A DNA stretch of 64,000 nt from Axinella damicornis (GCA_963931865.1 OZ007514.1:12581928-12645927); one strand, 5' to 3'; shown: positions 9,881-21,850, counted from the first letter of the stretch. The notes: a model not told the origin generated them from the sequence alone. Numbers and translations are program-made.

Positions 9881-11387
9881 CTCAGTTCAATAAGTCTGCT
9901 GCCATCAGTCACAAGACAGGCTGCCAGGTGTCTAGAAATCAACTTCAGTGCTGAAGTTCCCAGAACACAGTTAGATAGAGACACAGTTAGATAGGAGACT
10001 GGAGTCAATGTACTGTGAGGATCCTGCGTGAACTTCAAACAGTGGAGGATGCTGTGAATGTCACCAGTTGTTACAGCTGTGTCACTGACTGCAGCTGTCA
10101 TGGAGGATAGCAGTTCCACCTCTTCTGGGGAGGCTTCCCCTGCTTCATAGAGACAGTTTGATAGTCTCAAGATACTATCTTCATAGTGTATCTTTAAATG
10201 TTTTTTCACAAGTTTCGGAAGCTTATCCGAGCCACGTCCAGTCAAAAACTGATAGAAATAATTAGAGATGTTTTGCTTTGCACTATAAAGCTTAGTTGTA
10301 GCAGTGCATGCCAGGAGTGCACGAAGAAAGAACCTCATGAGTGGCATCGGAAAGTGGTGGTCTTTCTGGTCATCAAATGGAATGTGCTGGGCAGATTCAA
10401 CTACGAAAGGTCTAACAACAGCAAGGAAGTCATCCTCTGCAACAGCTACTCTGACAGTTCCCAACAGAGTATCCTGCAGTGGCAGTGATTGAGATGAAAT
10501 GCTGAGCTGGTTAGCCACAAACACTGATAGCAGTTCAGTCCATGTGGTGGGAAACTGTGGAATTGGATGGTTCAAAAACACATCCAAGATCACACTCAAA
10601 TAAATGGGGAACGAAGACAGAGTTTCAATCTTCGGATTATCAGCAAGGTAGAATAGGAACTCGCTGGCATCCTCTGAGGTTAAGTGTTGTGTAATCTGCC
10701 TTGCAATCTGTGAACTGTTAAGTCCAAGGATCTCATAATGAGTACAGTTTCTACTGCAATCCAGTGGGTGTGTGTACTGTGAGCTGCTGGTGGTAATAAC
10801 TACAGATGACCTTTTTAGCACAGAGCCTGTCAACAACCCATAGAAAAATCCTCCTTCCTCAATGACAGTCTGACGGTTAAACCCATCCAGAATAAAGAGT
10901 ACTTTGTTACCTTCGTCCTCTTCAATCCAATCACAAAGTTCATTGATTGATGACAAGTGTACAAAACATTGCCTAACCAAATCATATAAACTTTTGCATT
11001 TAGGATATTCCCAGATGTTTATATTTAGCAACAGAGCAAAGCTGCGGAGTGCGTACTGCTTGGCCCAGTAGACGCTCACTTTATTCATTAGGTGTGTCTT
11101 TCCAGAGGCTGGGGGACCTTTGATGAGAAAATATCTGTTCTTTCTTTCCGATATGCTATTCATGAACGACTTTAGGGTAACTGCCTTCATGTTCGAGGGA
11201 TATTGCTCTGCCATTTCATAATGAGAAGTGTAGTCCAGGTTTTGGAGAAGCTCGGTATCCTGTATGACTCCAAGGTTATGCGTGAACTCCATAACATTAC
11301 AATGAGGAGTGCCATTGTCTCCATTGTCCGTCTGCTCCCTTTGTATGCATCTTTCTCTCAGTGAACTTTGTACCAAGAGCATCACAC
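9881..11387 (-). CDS. Gene 1 exon 6: NACHT NTPase domain
   Basis: 1507 bp, acceptor ATAATTGCAG, donor GTATGC, phase 1 in and 2 out. A typical NACHT P-loop, LIKGPPASGKTHL, lies at about 11090-11127. The Walker B region reads VLFILDGFNR, with Asn-Arg where NACHT proteins usually keep acidic residues after the DG. The sensor-1 segment reads VVITTSSS, lacking the usual Arg. Downstream are the FPIYLSVILDVFL winged-helix-like segment and a long helical linker to the LRRs. The last codons (RLIELR) are already an LRR end and join in phase 2. NACHT hydrolyses ATP or GTP during oligomerisation; the altered acidic and Arg positions suggest weak or absent hydrolysis (inference). Confidence 0.88.
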
Positions 11388-11482
11388 CTGCAATTATAAT
11401 AGCCATTCTGACATTAATAGTACACAATGAGTAATTTAACTGAGCAAAAATGGCAACGTTAGGCTTGCATGGTTTTACCTAC

Positions 11483-13405
11483 CTGGTAGAGACTGAATAC
11501 TCAACAGTAGTTCTTTGGCATCATCAACGTGTCCGTGTGTCAGCAAGCACTCAACAAGCCTCTCATAGGTAGCAGTTTTCTCATCAAACTTCTTCCAGCA
11601 CTGAAGAGCCAGATATTTCTGTTCACATTCATCTCCGGGATATATTTCCTCCAGATCTTCCAGATCCCATTCACTGATTCCAAGGTATGGAGCCAAGTCT
11701 TTCCAGCTTCCCATCTTCTTGGCAAATTCCTTCAAGGACTGATCGGAACATGTTTCTCGGAGCTTGCCTACGACAGTGCCTTTAATGAGGTCAGTCAAGT
11801 GACTGAACTCCTCTTTACTCATTCGCTCCATATTACTTCCAGGAATAAAGTGCTCCAGTCCAAAGTTCTTGGTCCGAGCCCTGTCTTCTTCACTAGCAGG
11901 TACGACAGTCTGTGGAAGTTCATTGACCAGCTCCTGAATATCATCTGCAACCATTTCATAGTCAAGCTCTAAACTTCGGACACCGACACCGATGGTCAGG
12001 TCTTCCTCACAGAGCTCATTGAAGATCCCACTGATACTCACTGGAATTAGAAATGTAAACTGATGTGTGTTGAACCCTCCTTCCCAGTAGGCATAGGTGA
12101 TGAAGTCCTGGTCAATGCCTGTAGCCTTCTCCACTGCCTCTTTCACCTGCTGTATGTCACCCAATGTCCATTCATTTCCACCACCATCAACAGTTACTCG
12201 CAGCTTCTTAACTCCACTCAATTCCAAAACATGTTTTTCGGAAATAGGATCTGGGAGAGTGGACAGTCGAGTGTGAGGGGGGAACCTAGCTGTGTATGCC
12301 TGGACTGCAGGTATTAGCTTGCTGTCAAATGCACCAACAACTTTCTGAAGAATTCCCCAGTTCAGAAAGTTCATGACCTGAGGATTCAAAGCTGTTAACA
12401 CTTCGGAGATTGATTTAGCTCTTTTCAGGAGGCTGGAGTCAACGTAATGAGACTCAGGATATAAGATGTGGTTGAAACTCAGTAGGAATTCCTTCAACTT
12501 ACTAGTTTCCACAGATTGCTCAAGTGAAGTTCCTACTTGTAATGTGAGAGTCTGGAATTCTGAGTTCCAGTTGACTGCCTGAGCAGAATCCTGAGTTATG
12601 GGGACTCGTTTCACTCCAGAAGTGGTGTACGTTGATATATCAGTGTTGGACACCGGCTGGGGCGGTTGTAGGTCGATAACTTGATTGTTCAATTCAATTC
12701 TGAGGATGCCATGATCAGCTAGGTCCCTATGTCCAGCTTCATCTAGATTACTGATGATATTAACCACAGTTTCTGGGATCAGAAAAGTGAATATAACACT
12801 ACCTGGCGTCTGCTTAGCATAGACGATCACTATTCGGTCAATTCCTGTGTTCCTTTCAATGGTTTGTTGAACTCTTTCAACATCCAGCAAAGTGGTGTTG
12901 TCAACATTAGCATCTCCACCATACACAACATTAATCCTTTGGGTTCCAGGGCATGCTTCAATCTCTTTATCTGAAAGTGGTTCACGCATTCGTTTGAGAG
13001 GTTTCTTACGAGGGAAGTTCTCTTCATAACATTGTACAAGAGATTTTGATTGATCATCTCCACATCTGTTCACAATCCTTCTCAGCAGGTGAGTGTGTGT
13101 GAAATTGATGTACTGCGGATAGAGTGCTTCCAGAATTTCTCCAGGAGTGTTGCATTGCTCATAGATTTTGATATCAATGTAGCGCTGGTGTGTTCGAGGG
13201 TGAGAAAGGAATTTCAAAAACCGTTTCAAAGTGCACACATCAGCTGATTCATCGATTAGTTCAATTATTTTGACAAACATGTCAGCAAATTCAGTTGGCG
13301 GATCCCATTCCTCATCGTCACTAATGGACTGTGTGTCCACGGGGGAATTGTCGCGTTCTTCAGCTGGTGAATGTGATGCCATTGCTTGGGGTAATACAGT
13401 TGGAC
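11483..13405 (-). CDS. Gene 1 exon 5: two copies of an unnamed module plus Death domain
   Basis: 1923 bp open exon, acceptor CATAATCTCAG (13406-13407 is the AG), donor GTAGGT, phase 1 in and out. Residues counted from the ATG at 13382. Module copy 1 spans about 32-235 and copy 2 about 280-475. Both carry YPQ/NPQ followed by NF, a GxLxxxV helix, then a segment ending FTFLIP, and an L-E-L-x strand. No published family name comes to mind, although similar modules occur in sponge predicted proteins (recollection). Residues about 548-630 form a Death domain: LKEFAKKMGSWKDLAPYLGI, DLEDLEE, ALQCWKKF, TYERLVECLL. An acidic low-complexity N-terminus precedes. Met at 13382 could also be an alternative start; the acceptor-to-Met stretch (GPTVLPQA) is open. 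Confidence 0.8.
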
Positions 13406-13559
13406 CTGAGATTATGATAGCAATTACTTAACGCGTGCTAAAGGAACTTCAGGAAGTAGCACCTAATTAGCTAGCATGTGCTCAATGATGCACCATTAGC
13501 TTCAGTGATACAACAGAGTGGAGGTCTGCTGATACATACCAAACTCCATTAGATAGTTA

Positions 13560-13645
13560 GCAATGCCAAGAGGGAATCAAATTCACACTAGGATTTAAAC
13601 CTACAGTCAGATGCTCTTACTGCTAAGCCACTGGGCCCACCCACA
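13560..13645 (-). repeat. tRNA-like SINE head
   Basis: On the minus strand an A-box-like TGGCTTAGCAG (13620-13630) is followed by a B-box-like GGTTTAAATCC (13591-13601). It lies beside the outer end of minisatellite 1, and a similar head lies beside the outer end of minisatellite 2. Bases 13406-13559 hold no supported feature. Confidence 0.55.
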
Positions 13646-13720
13646 CAAGCTGTGTGATACATGTCCAGGATTGCCACGGACTATCTCAAGCTGTCCTACA
13701 TATACAAACCCATAGCCCCA

Positions 13721-14470
13721 GGTCCCAGATGTCCCTGGGATATCCTGGGATGTCCTGCCCTGTCCCACCTAGGACATTGCCCAGAGTCCCAGGTCCCAGA
13801 GATATCCTGGGATATCCCGGGATGTCCTATCCTGTCCCACCTAGGACATTGCCCAGAGTCCCAGGTCCCAGATGTCCCTGGGATATCCTGGGATATCCCG
13901 GGATGTCCTATCCTGTCCCACCTAGGACATTGCCCAGAGTCCCAGGTCCCAGATGTCCCTGGGATATCCTGGGATATCCCGGGATGTCCTATCCTGTCCC
14001 ACCTAGGACATTGCCCAGAGTCCCAGGTCCCAGATGTCCCTGGGATATCCTGGGATATCCCGGGATGTCCTATCCTGTCCCACCTAGGACATTGCCCAGA
14101 GTCCCAGGTCCCATGTGTCCCTGGGATATCCTGGGATATCCCGGGATGTCCTGTCCTGTCCCACCTATAGGACATTGCCCAGAGTCCCAGGTCCCAGATG
14201 TCCCTGGGATATCCTGGGATATCCTGGGATGTCCTGTCCTGTCCCACCTAGGACATTGCCCAGAGTCCCAGGTCCCAGATGTCCCTGGGATATCCTGGGA
14301 TATCCCGGGATGTCCTATCCTGTCCCACCTAGGACATTGCCCACAGTCCCAGGTCCCAGATGTCCCTGGGATATCCGGGGATGTCCCGGGATGTCCTATC
14401 CTGTCCCACCTACGTACGTAGGACATTGCCCAGAGTCCCAGGTCCCAGATGTCCCTGGGATATCTTGGGA
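13721..14470. repeat. Minisatellite 1, 81-bp period
   Basis: Nine or so units marked by CACCTAGGACATTGCCCAGA; successive starts near 13839, 13920, 14001 and 14082 are 81 bases apart, the first spacing is 72. Units are rich in GGGATATCC and GGGATGTCC half-palindromes. A period divisible by three keeps several frames open, giving long but spurious reading frames on both strands. Confidence 0.95.
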
Positions 14471-14471
14471 T

Positions 14472-14548
14472 ACCGTATGGCCGGAAAATTTGGCGGTTTG
14501 GCGGATTATGAACGCACCGCCAAATTAAATTCCGCCAATATTTTGTCA
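14472..14548. mobile_element. Fragment of a TACCGTA...GGAAAATTTGGC element
   Basis: ATACCGTATGGCCGGAAAAT followed by TTGGCGG resembles the TIR of the element at 36642-37527. No matching right end was found. Bases 14549-15156 contain nothing else I can support. Confidence 0.4.
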
Positions 14549-15160
14549 TGACGTGCATGTGGGCGGGGTCTCGTAGTGACGCTCGAGCTGGAGCTGAGCG
14601 AGCTCTCGCGCACCCACTATAATACCTCTGTCTCTGATCTGCCAGAAATAGCGAGCAAGCAGCTGAAATGCAAGAATCAGCGAGCAAGCAGCTGATACAT
14701 AAGTAACAATGAGCACTTCACAGTGATCATCTATGACCGACAACATGAGATGTAGCCAGTGACCACAGCATCATCTTGCCTGTATACGACTTGTACAGTG
14801 CTCGGGAATGTATGCTTTGGTAGTTTGCGGCTCTTATGACACAACACTATACAATGCAGATGAGGATGTACTGAAGTGTATGTCCAGCTGGGGCATCTAG
14901 TTCTCATGTGCTACATACAGGGAATGATTGAAGTTTTGGCATAAGTATTGGCTAGATACACGCATAGTTATGTTCAATTACAGCTCTAATGAGATTTACA
15001 GTAGTAATTGCAACTTATAGCTTAGTAAGCATCAAGCGCCCACCACGTATCAAGCGCCCATCCCCCTCTTCACACGAAAGTTACTGCACAGGGTTCAAAA
15101 GCAGTGTAGTAAGGGCCCACCTATCACACAATCTTGAGCAGTATTTCCAACTTACCTTAA

Positions 15161-16135
15161 GGTAGTAAACATGGGTACCGCGATCTCCGAAACCAAGTTG
15201 ATGGATAAATGGGCAGCATCAAAGCGTACACAAGTTTCAGCAATACTTTGCATCAAACTGCTCCCTCTGCTTGAAAATGCCCTAAAACTCAATTTTAAGG
15301 CCCTCTACGAAACTGAAAATTTGGACCCTCTCCAAGGCCCCACCCACACTCTGACCCCATCATCAATACACACACAAAACAGGCCCCAAAACTACGGATG
15401 GATTTACCACCTGCTCTCCTCACTTGCAGGCTACAGCCCAAAACTCACTGCCACCCTCAAAAACAAAGGTTTGGCTACCCTAGGCTTTCAAAAAAAATTC
15501 CACGCACACCAACTAAAACCGACTCAAGCCAAGGCCAGTTTCCAAAAGGTCAACCTACCCCCTGCAAAAATAGGGATGCTTTTCCACGTTCACCTCTCGG
15601 TTACCGAGTTTTGGCCACACATCTACTCCCTCTCACCAGCCCAGTCCAGCTACCAAACCAGCCAAATTCGCCCTAACACGAAAATGGGCGGGGCCTGTAA
15701 TGCCGAAAGGTCAACTCTCTAGAGTACCTTGGCCAGGGAGCTGTCGGAGGCTGTTCACTTTCCAGCCTGTTCTTCGGCCACTTCAGCAGACCCACAAACA
15801 TTCCTGCTCACTCCACCTAGCTATTCACACACAGATAGCCCATCGCCACATTCAATCAGCTAGAATAGCTTCTTACTTAAAAAAAAAAAAAGAAAAAAAA
15901 AAGAGTGTTCAAACAAATCTTCAAAGTACCGCACGGCCACATCAGAGTACCGATTTGAAACTCGAAAGGGCCGCTAGCCGCATCAAAGAAAGAAGCCCCC
16001 CTTGTTTATTCCGGTTGCCGCCATGGGAAAACGTAAACAGATGAATAACTCTAAATAACCGTATGCAAGTGACGTCATCTCATTAATTATTCATAAGCAA
16101 AATTGCGCGATTTCGCCGATGCCGTGCTTCCTACC
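15161..16135. mobile_element. TTAA-bordered non-autonomous element, copy 1
   Basis: 975 bp flanked on both sides by TTAA (15157-15160, 16136-16139). Ends are imperfect inverted repeats: GGTAGTAAACATGGGTACCG versus GGTAGGAAGCACGGCATCGG on the other strand. TTAA target duplication is the signature of the piggyBac group, but the ends lack the usual CCC. An open frame of 183 codons from 15171 encodes a basic peptide (MGTAISETKLMDKWAASK...) with no recognised domain. An A-rich stretch lies near 15879-15902. Confidence 0.75.
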
Positions 16136-16164
16136 TTAACCCAAACCCCTAACTAAAACTCATG

Positions 16165-16830
16165 AATATTCCAGCTTACTAGCCTTCACTTCAACCCAAA
16201 CCACACTACATGGGAACTGAAAGCACATCACTAATGATATTCATGAGAGTCAACACAAGCCAAACTTCCCTCCAAACAGCAAACTAAAGGCAATCTTGCT
16301 CACGATTGCTACACACGGCTACCTGAAAATGGCTCATTACTTATTCATGAAGCTGACAGACAAGCTGAATCTCAGCCAAAGCTGAAGGCTTTAATGAGAT
16401 TCATTGACGTCAATTTGGACAACAATACCACTCATGAGTCCCAATTTAGGGCTAATGATATTCATGATCCCTGGTTGTCAGGGTTAGGAGAGAGTGGAGT
16501 CTCAGGGTGAATTTACGAATAGTGCATCACACAACACACAATGATTTCAACCCCATGCTACACCACCAAAGATCTGACAGGTGGTCACTAATGATATTCA
16601 TGAGCATCAACATAAGCCAACCCTCCCATCGGACAGCTGACTAAAGTCCAACAAGCTCACGAGCACAGCATGGAGCTATCTAATCCCAACTCATTATTAT
16701 TCATGAGCAGACAGAAAGACTGGGTTCTATCCCATGCCCACTGGGTTTTAATGAGATTCATAGGCACACCAGGGTTAGTGGGATCACCCTAACCCGGATC
16801 AGGGTTAATGATATTCATAGGGCTAGGATC
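16165..16830. repeat. Diverged 357-bp tandem pair with spaced ATTCAT boxes
   Basis: TAATGATATTCATGAG-like boxes occur at about 16231, 16335, 16390, 16450 and again at 16588, 16685, 16750, 16805. Context around matching boxes is similar (GTCAACACAAGCCAA versus ATCAACATAAGCCAA), so this is a two-copy repeat of about 357 bp. Single boxes recur at 24076 and 26750. Function unknown. Confidence 0.6.
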
Positions 16831-16906
16831 TACAGAGTTAGGCCAAACTCCAGTGTTAGGATTTGTCATTGCACTAGCCTAATTAAAGCCTTCAGATGGC
16901 CCTTAA

Positions 16907-17893
16907 GGTAGTAAACATGGGTACCGCGATCTCCGAAACCAAGTTGATGGATAAATGGGCAGCATCAAAGCGTACACAAGTTTCAGCAATACTTTGCATC
17001 AAACTGCTCCCTCTGCTTGAAAATGCCCTAAAACTCAATTTTAAGGCCCTCTACGAAACTGAAAATTTGGACCCTCTCCAAGGCCCCACCCACACTCTGA
17101 CCCCATCATCAATACACACACAAAACAGGCCCCAAAACTACGGATGGATTTACCACCTGCTCTCCTCACTTGCAGGCTACAGCCCAAAACTCACTGCCAC
17201 CCTCAAAAACAGAGGTTTGGCTACCCTAGGCTTTCAAAAAAAATTCCACGCACACCAACTAAAACCGACTCCAGCCAAGGCCAGTTTCCAAAAGGTCAAC
17301 CTACCCCCTGCAAAACTAGGGATGCTTTTCCACGTTCACCTCTCGGTTACCGAGTTTTGGCCACACATCTACTCCCTCTCACCAGCCCAGTCCAGCTACC
17401 AAACCAGCCAAATTCGCCCTAACACGAAATTGGGCGGGGCCTGTAATGCCGAAAGGTCAACTCTCTAGAGTACCTTGGCCAGGGAGCTGTCGGAGGCTGT
17501 TCACTTTCCAGCCTGTTCTTCGGCCACTTCAGCAGACCCACAAACATTCCTGCTCACTCCACCTAGCTATTCACACACAGATAGCCCATCGCCACATTCA
17601 ATCAGCTAGAATAGCTTCTTACTTAAAAAAAAAAAAAAGAAGAAAAAAAAAAAAAAAAAAGAGTGTTCAAACAAATCTTCAAAGTACCGCACGGCCACAT
17701 CAGAGTACCGATTTGAAACTCGAAAGGGCCGCTAGCCGCATCAAAGAGAGAAGCCCCCCTTGTTTATTCCGGTTGCCGCCATGGGAAAACGTAAACAGAT
17801 GAATAACTCTAAATAACCGTATGCAAGTGACGTCATCTCATTAATTATTCATGAGCAAAATTGCGCGATTTCGCCGATGCCGTGCTTCCTACC
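16907..17893. mobile_element. TTAA-bordered non-autonomous element, copy 2
   Basis: 987 bp, same orientation and almost the same sequence as copy 1, again flanked by TTAA (16903-16906 and 17894-17897). Main difference is a longer A-rich run (17626-17660). The open frame from 16896 differs from copy 1 at only a few residues (K/R, Q/P, I/L, M/L), which are single-base changes. Confidence 0.78.
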
Positions 17894-18779
17894 TTAATAA
17901 CCTTTGTGTAAGGTTTTGCATCAACTACACTGCCGAGTGTTTCTTCTCAAGCGAAGACGCACAATCAATGTCTTACGCGAGCAATTATTCATAGTCGGTC
18001 ATTGATATTCACAGCTTACCGCCGGTGCTTGTTGCTTATATTATACAGCTGGGCGGACCTAAATAGTCTAAGTACGTATCTAGCCCCCCCTCCCCCCCTA
18101 TTCAGCTGCGTTCTAATGTCCCCAAACCATGGGTGCTTGATACAACTAGAGGTGTTCATAGAACACATACCCCGCGCTGAACGTCAGGCCAGGATGCATG
18201 CAGTGCAGTTACAATCGATGTGACATCTCTGCCTATGCGCAACGGCGAACAGGGCTGCTATCGCATATACTGTGTTTGTGTATGGCCATATCCAAGGTGT
18301 GGGAGTGACCGCTTACCGTACGTATATACTATATTGTGAAGCTGGAGAGGTGGGGCCAATTGTTACGAATAATAGGAAATAGCTGGAAAAAACAGCCGAA
18401 ACAATAGCCATGATGTCTGTGAAGTACATAGATCGTGAGAAAGCACTGTTTCCTAGCGGTCATCTCGAAGCATGAAGTTTCCAAATGCACTGTGTGTCCT
18501 GTTCTTGAAGTCACGAAGAGGTGGAGCCAATGTTATGAATAGTTATAAAAAGTAGGAAATAGCCGAAATACAGCGAAACGGAGCGCCTTGACTTCAGTCA
18601 GGTACACATAGAGCAGTTTTTTGCTATTTGCTATTGTTTGACTCCATTTCGACGGTTTATGAGAGTTTATGAGAGTAGATTTCAATTTTTTTCGCCGGAC
18701 AGACGACAGACACCAAAACCGATTGCTTAACCCCGCTTCGCGCATGCGCGCGCGGGGTAACTATGCTTTCCATACTATC

Positions 18780-19665
18780 CCTGTAGAATTCATATGTTAT
18801 GATGATGGCTGTCACTTGAGTAAGTTTGCTCATTACACTCCTGGTATAGGAAAAATTGTGCCGCGTAATATAATATAATATAATATATATAATGTTTGAG
18901 TACTTAGGCTTGGCTTACAGAAATTCTGCCTACACCGCCGTGATCGCTATCATGCCCTGACCTGAATGTAAAAAGTTGGTGCTGAAACTCACCTTGGTGG
19001 TGGAGATATGAGCTCTTTTGTCTCGCCGTGGTCGCCATTGCTCCAGCGCTCTCTTCGACTTCCGGTGGCAGTACCGTTCATAGGAAAGGCACACGAAGAT
19101 TCTGACCACACGGCCGTGATCGCTGTCGTTCACTGACGCTTACATGCCCAAACTCACCGTGCTGGCTAAGTTGTGAGTGCTGTAGTAATGTCTTGTCTTC
19201 CTTTTGGTCGCCATTGCTCGCGATCGTGGTTGCCACGTGGCATGTGCGTTAATTGGAACGAATTACAATACTTAGCTTGCGCTACGGCGAGTCGCAACCG
19301 GTTGCATCGCGGCTACCAGGAGTGCGGGTTGCCCCTCGAAACAGTACAAGGAAAGATGCAACTCCAACTGCACAGAAATTGGCCAAAATTGAGATTGTAA
19401 TCGATAAACTACATATGGAAGGAAACACTGACAAGTGGTGCATTGCCAATTGCAACCCGCATCTCTTCAAGGCACTGGACAAAGTAAGTGCCTGTCACAT
19501 AAGACTATCAAAATGCAGAGTACCATATGTTACCATGCATCTGTTATGTAAACATTCCTCCCTGCAGGTTGACACTGAGGCTTGTGAGCAGTGTTTCTCT
19601 TGGCTTTCTCGCTATGCCAGAATAACACGGCAGATGCAAAGGAGCACTTTTTTTGTTCTTTGTAC
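18780..19665 (+). pseudogene. KDZ-like transposase remnant, interrupted
   Basis: Left piece reads EFICYDDGCHLSKFAHY (18786-18836). The right piece from about 19340 reads KIEIVIDKLHMEGNTDKWC, IANCNPHLFKALDK, then an 84-bp intron (19484 GTAAGT to CAG 19567), then VDTEACEQCFSWLSRYARIT. The Y-D-D-x-C and D-K-x-H-x-x-G and E-x-x-E/F patterns resemble Kyakuja-Dileera-Zisupton transposases (from memory). The two pieces are separated by repeat TE-A. No intact catalytic core is present. Confidence 0.5.
18837..19325 (-). mobile_element. Repeat TE-A, copy 1 (inside the KDZ remnant)
   Basis: Bounded by CACTCCTGGTATAGG and its complement GCTACCAGGAGTGCGG. On the minus strand it carries two short ATGGCGACC exon-like segments, each ending at GTGAGTTT. 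Relatives: 24597-25300, 26040-26320, 62247-62740 and 62742-63680. Bases 17900-18780 between this and the TTAA element show no supported feature. Confidence 0.55.
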
Positions 19666-19859
19666 TGTACATGTGTGACATGCACAATCTAAGGGAAGAG
19701 GGCAAATTACAGAGAACCCATTATTAGGAAATAATACGGTGTTAACTTAAATAGTTGGTACGTAACATTTGCTACATCACTGCTTTGTTTTTGTTTTGAA
19801 TCACATGAAAGGATCTTTGAGTCAGGGATGGTCTACTTCCGTGGCTGGACTTTCTAGTT

Positions 19860-21850
19860 GGATATCATGGACACATCTGGGACCTGGCTACCACTCCGGG
19901 ACCTTACACTGCCTCCATGACTGGGATGTCCCTGTATATCCTAGACCTGGGACGCTGGGACCTAGCTTACATTACCTCCATGGCTGGGACATCCCAGTAA
20001 ATCCCAGTAAATCCCAGGACCTGGGACTAGCTTACACTACCTCCACGGCTAGGACATCCCAGGATGTCCCGGTGTATCCCAGGACATCTTGGACCTGGGA
20101 CCCTGGGACCTATCTTACACTGCCTCCATGGCTAGGACATCCCAGGATGTCCCGGTATGTCCCAGGACATCTTGGACCTGGGACCCTGGGACCTATCTTA
20201 CACTGCCTCCATGGCTAGGACATCCCAGGATGTCCCGGTATGTCCCAGGACATCTTGGACCTGGGACCCTGGGACCTATCTTACACTGCCTCCATGGCTA
20301 GGACATCCCAGAATGTCCCGGTATATCCCAGGACATCTTGGACCTGGGACCTTGGGACCTAGCTTACACTGCCTCCATGGCTAGGACATCCCAGGATGTC
20401 CCGGTATATCCTAGGACATCTTGGACCTGGGACCTTGGGACTTAGCTTATACTACCCCATTGGCTGGGACATCTTGGACCTGGGACCCTGGGACCCTACA
20501 CTGCCTCCATGGCTAGGACATCCCAGGATGTCCCGGTGTATCCCAGGACATCTTGGACCTGGGACCCTGGGACCTATCTTACACTGCCTTCATGGCTAGG
20601 ACATCCCAGGATGTCCCGGTGTATCCCAGGACATCTTGGACCTGGGACCCTGGGACCTAGCTTACACTGCCTCCATGGCTAGGACATCCCAGGATGTCCC
20701 GGTATGTCCCAGGACATCTTGGACCTGGGACCCTGGGACCTATCTTACACTGCCTCCATGGCTAGGACATCCCAGGATGTCCCGGTGTATCCCAGGACAT
20801 CTTGGACCTGGGACCCTGGGACCTAGCTTACACTGCCTCCATGGCTAGGACATCCCAGGATGTCCCGGTATGTCCCAGGACATCTTGGACCTGGGACCCT
20901 GGGACCTATCTTACACTGCCTCCATGGCTAGGACATCCCAGGATGTCCCGGTGTATCCCAGGACATCTTGGACCTGGGACCCTGGGACCTAGCTTACACT
21001 GCCTCCATGGCTAGGACATCCCAGGATGTCCCGGTATGTCCCAGGACATCTTGGACCTGGGACCCTGGGACCTATCTTACACTGCCTCCATGGCTAGGAC
21101 ATCCCAGGATGTCCCGGTGTATCCCAGGACATCTTGGACCTGGGACCCTGGGACCTAGCTTACACTGCCTCCATGGCTAGGACATCCCAGGATGTCCCGG
21201 TATGTCCCAGGACATCTTGGACCTGGGACCCTGGGACCTATCTTACACTGCCTCCATGGCTAGGACATCCCAGGATGTCCCGGTGTATCCCAGGACATCT
21301 TGGACCTGGGACCCTGGGACCTAGCTTACACTGCCTCCATGGCTAGGACATCCAGGATGTCCCGGTATATTCCAGGACATCTTGGACCTGGGACCCTGGG
21401 ACCTAGCTTACACTGCCTTCATGGCTAGGACAACCCAGGATGTCCCGGTATATCCCAGGACATCTTGGACCTGGGACCCTGGGACCCTACACTGCCTCCA
21501 TGGGTGGGACATCCCAGGATGTTCCTGTATATCCTAGGACATCTTGGACCTGGGACCCTGGGACCTAGCTTACACTCACCCCATGGCTAGGACATCCCAG
21601 GATGTCCCTGTATATCCTAGGACATCTTGGACCTGGGACCTTGGGACTTAGCTTATACTGCCCCATTGGCTGGGACATCCCAGGATGTCCCAGGATGTCC
21701 CGGTATATCCCAGGACATCTTGGACCTGGGACCCTGGGACCCTACATTGCCTCCATGGGTGGGACATCCCAGGATGTCCCAGGTATCCTGGGAAAGCTGG
21801 GATGTCAGACCGGGTATACCTCCATTGTTGGGATAACCCAGGGTATCCCG
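19860..21850. repeat. Minisatellite 2, 83-bp period with 166-bp higher-order repeat
   Basis: Unit landmark CCATGGCTAGGACATCCCAG recurs every 83 bases (20126, 20209, 20292). From about 20636 to 21346 two alternating unit variants (CCTATCTTAC/CCTAGCTTAC and GGTATGTCCC/GGTGTATCCC) form a 166-bp dimer repeated at least four times. Read on the opposite strand the unit matches minisatellite 1 (GGACATCTTGGACCTGGGAC), so the arrays are inverted relative to each other. Confidence 0.94.

Noticed and set aside
13382..13382. Gene 1 starting simply at the Met at 13382
   Set aside because: Possible, but an in-phase acceptor 24 bases upstream fits the Death-like exon at 22185 exactly; kept only as an alternative start.
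13654..14687. Long proline- or glycine-rich proteins on both strands
   Set aside because: Product of an 81-bp repeat with no stops in several frames; no independent evidence of coding.
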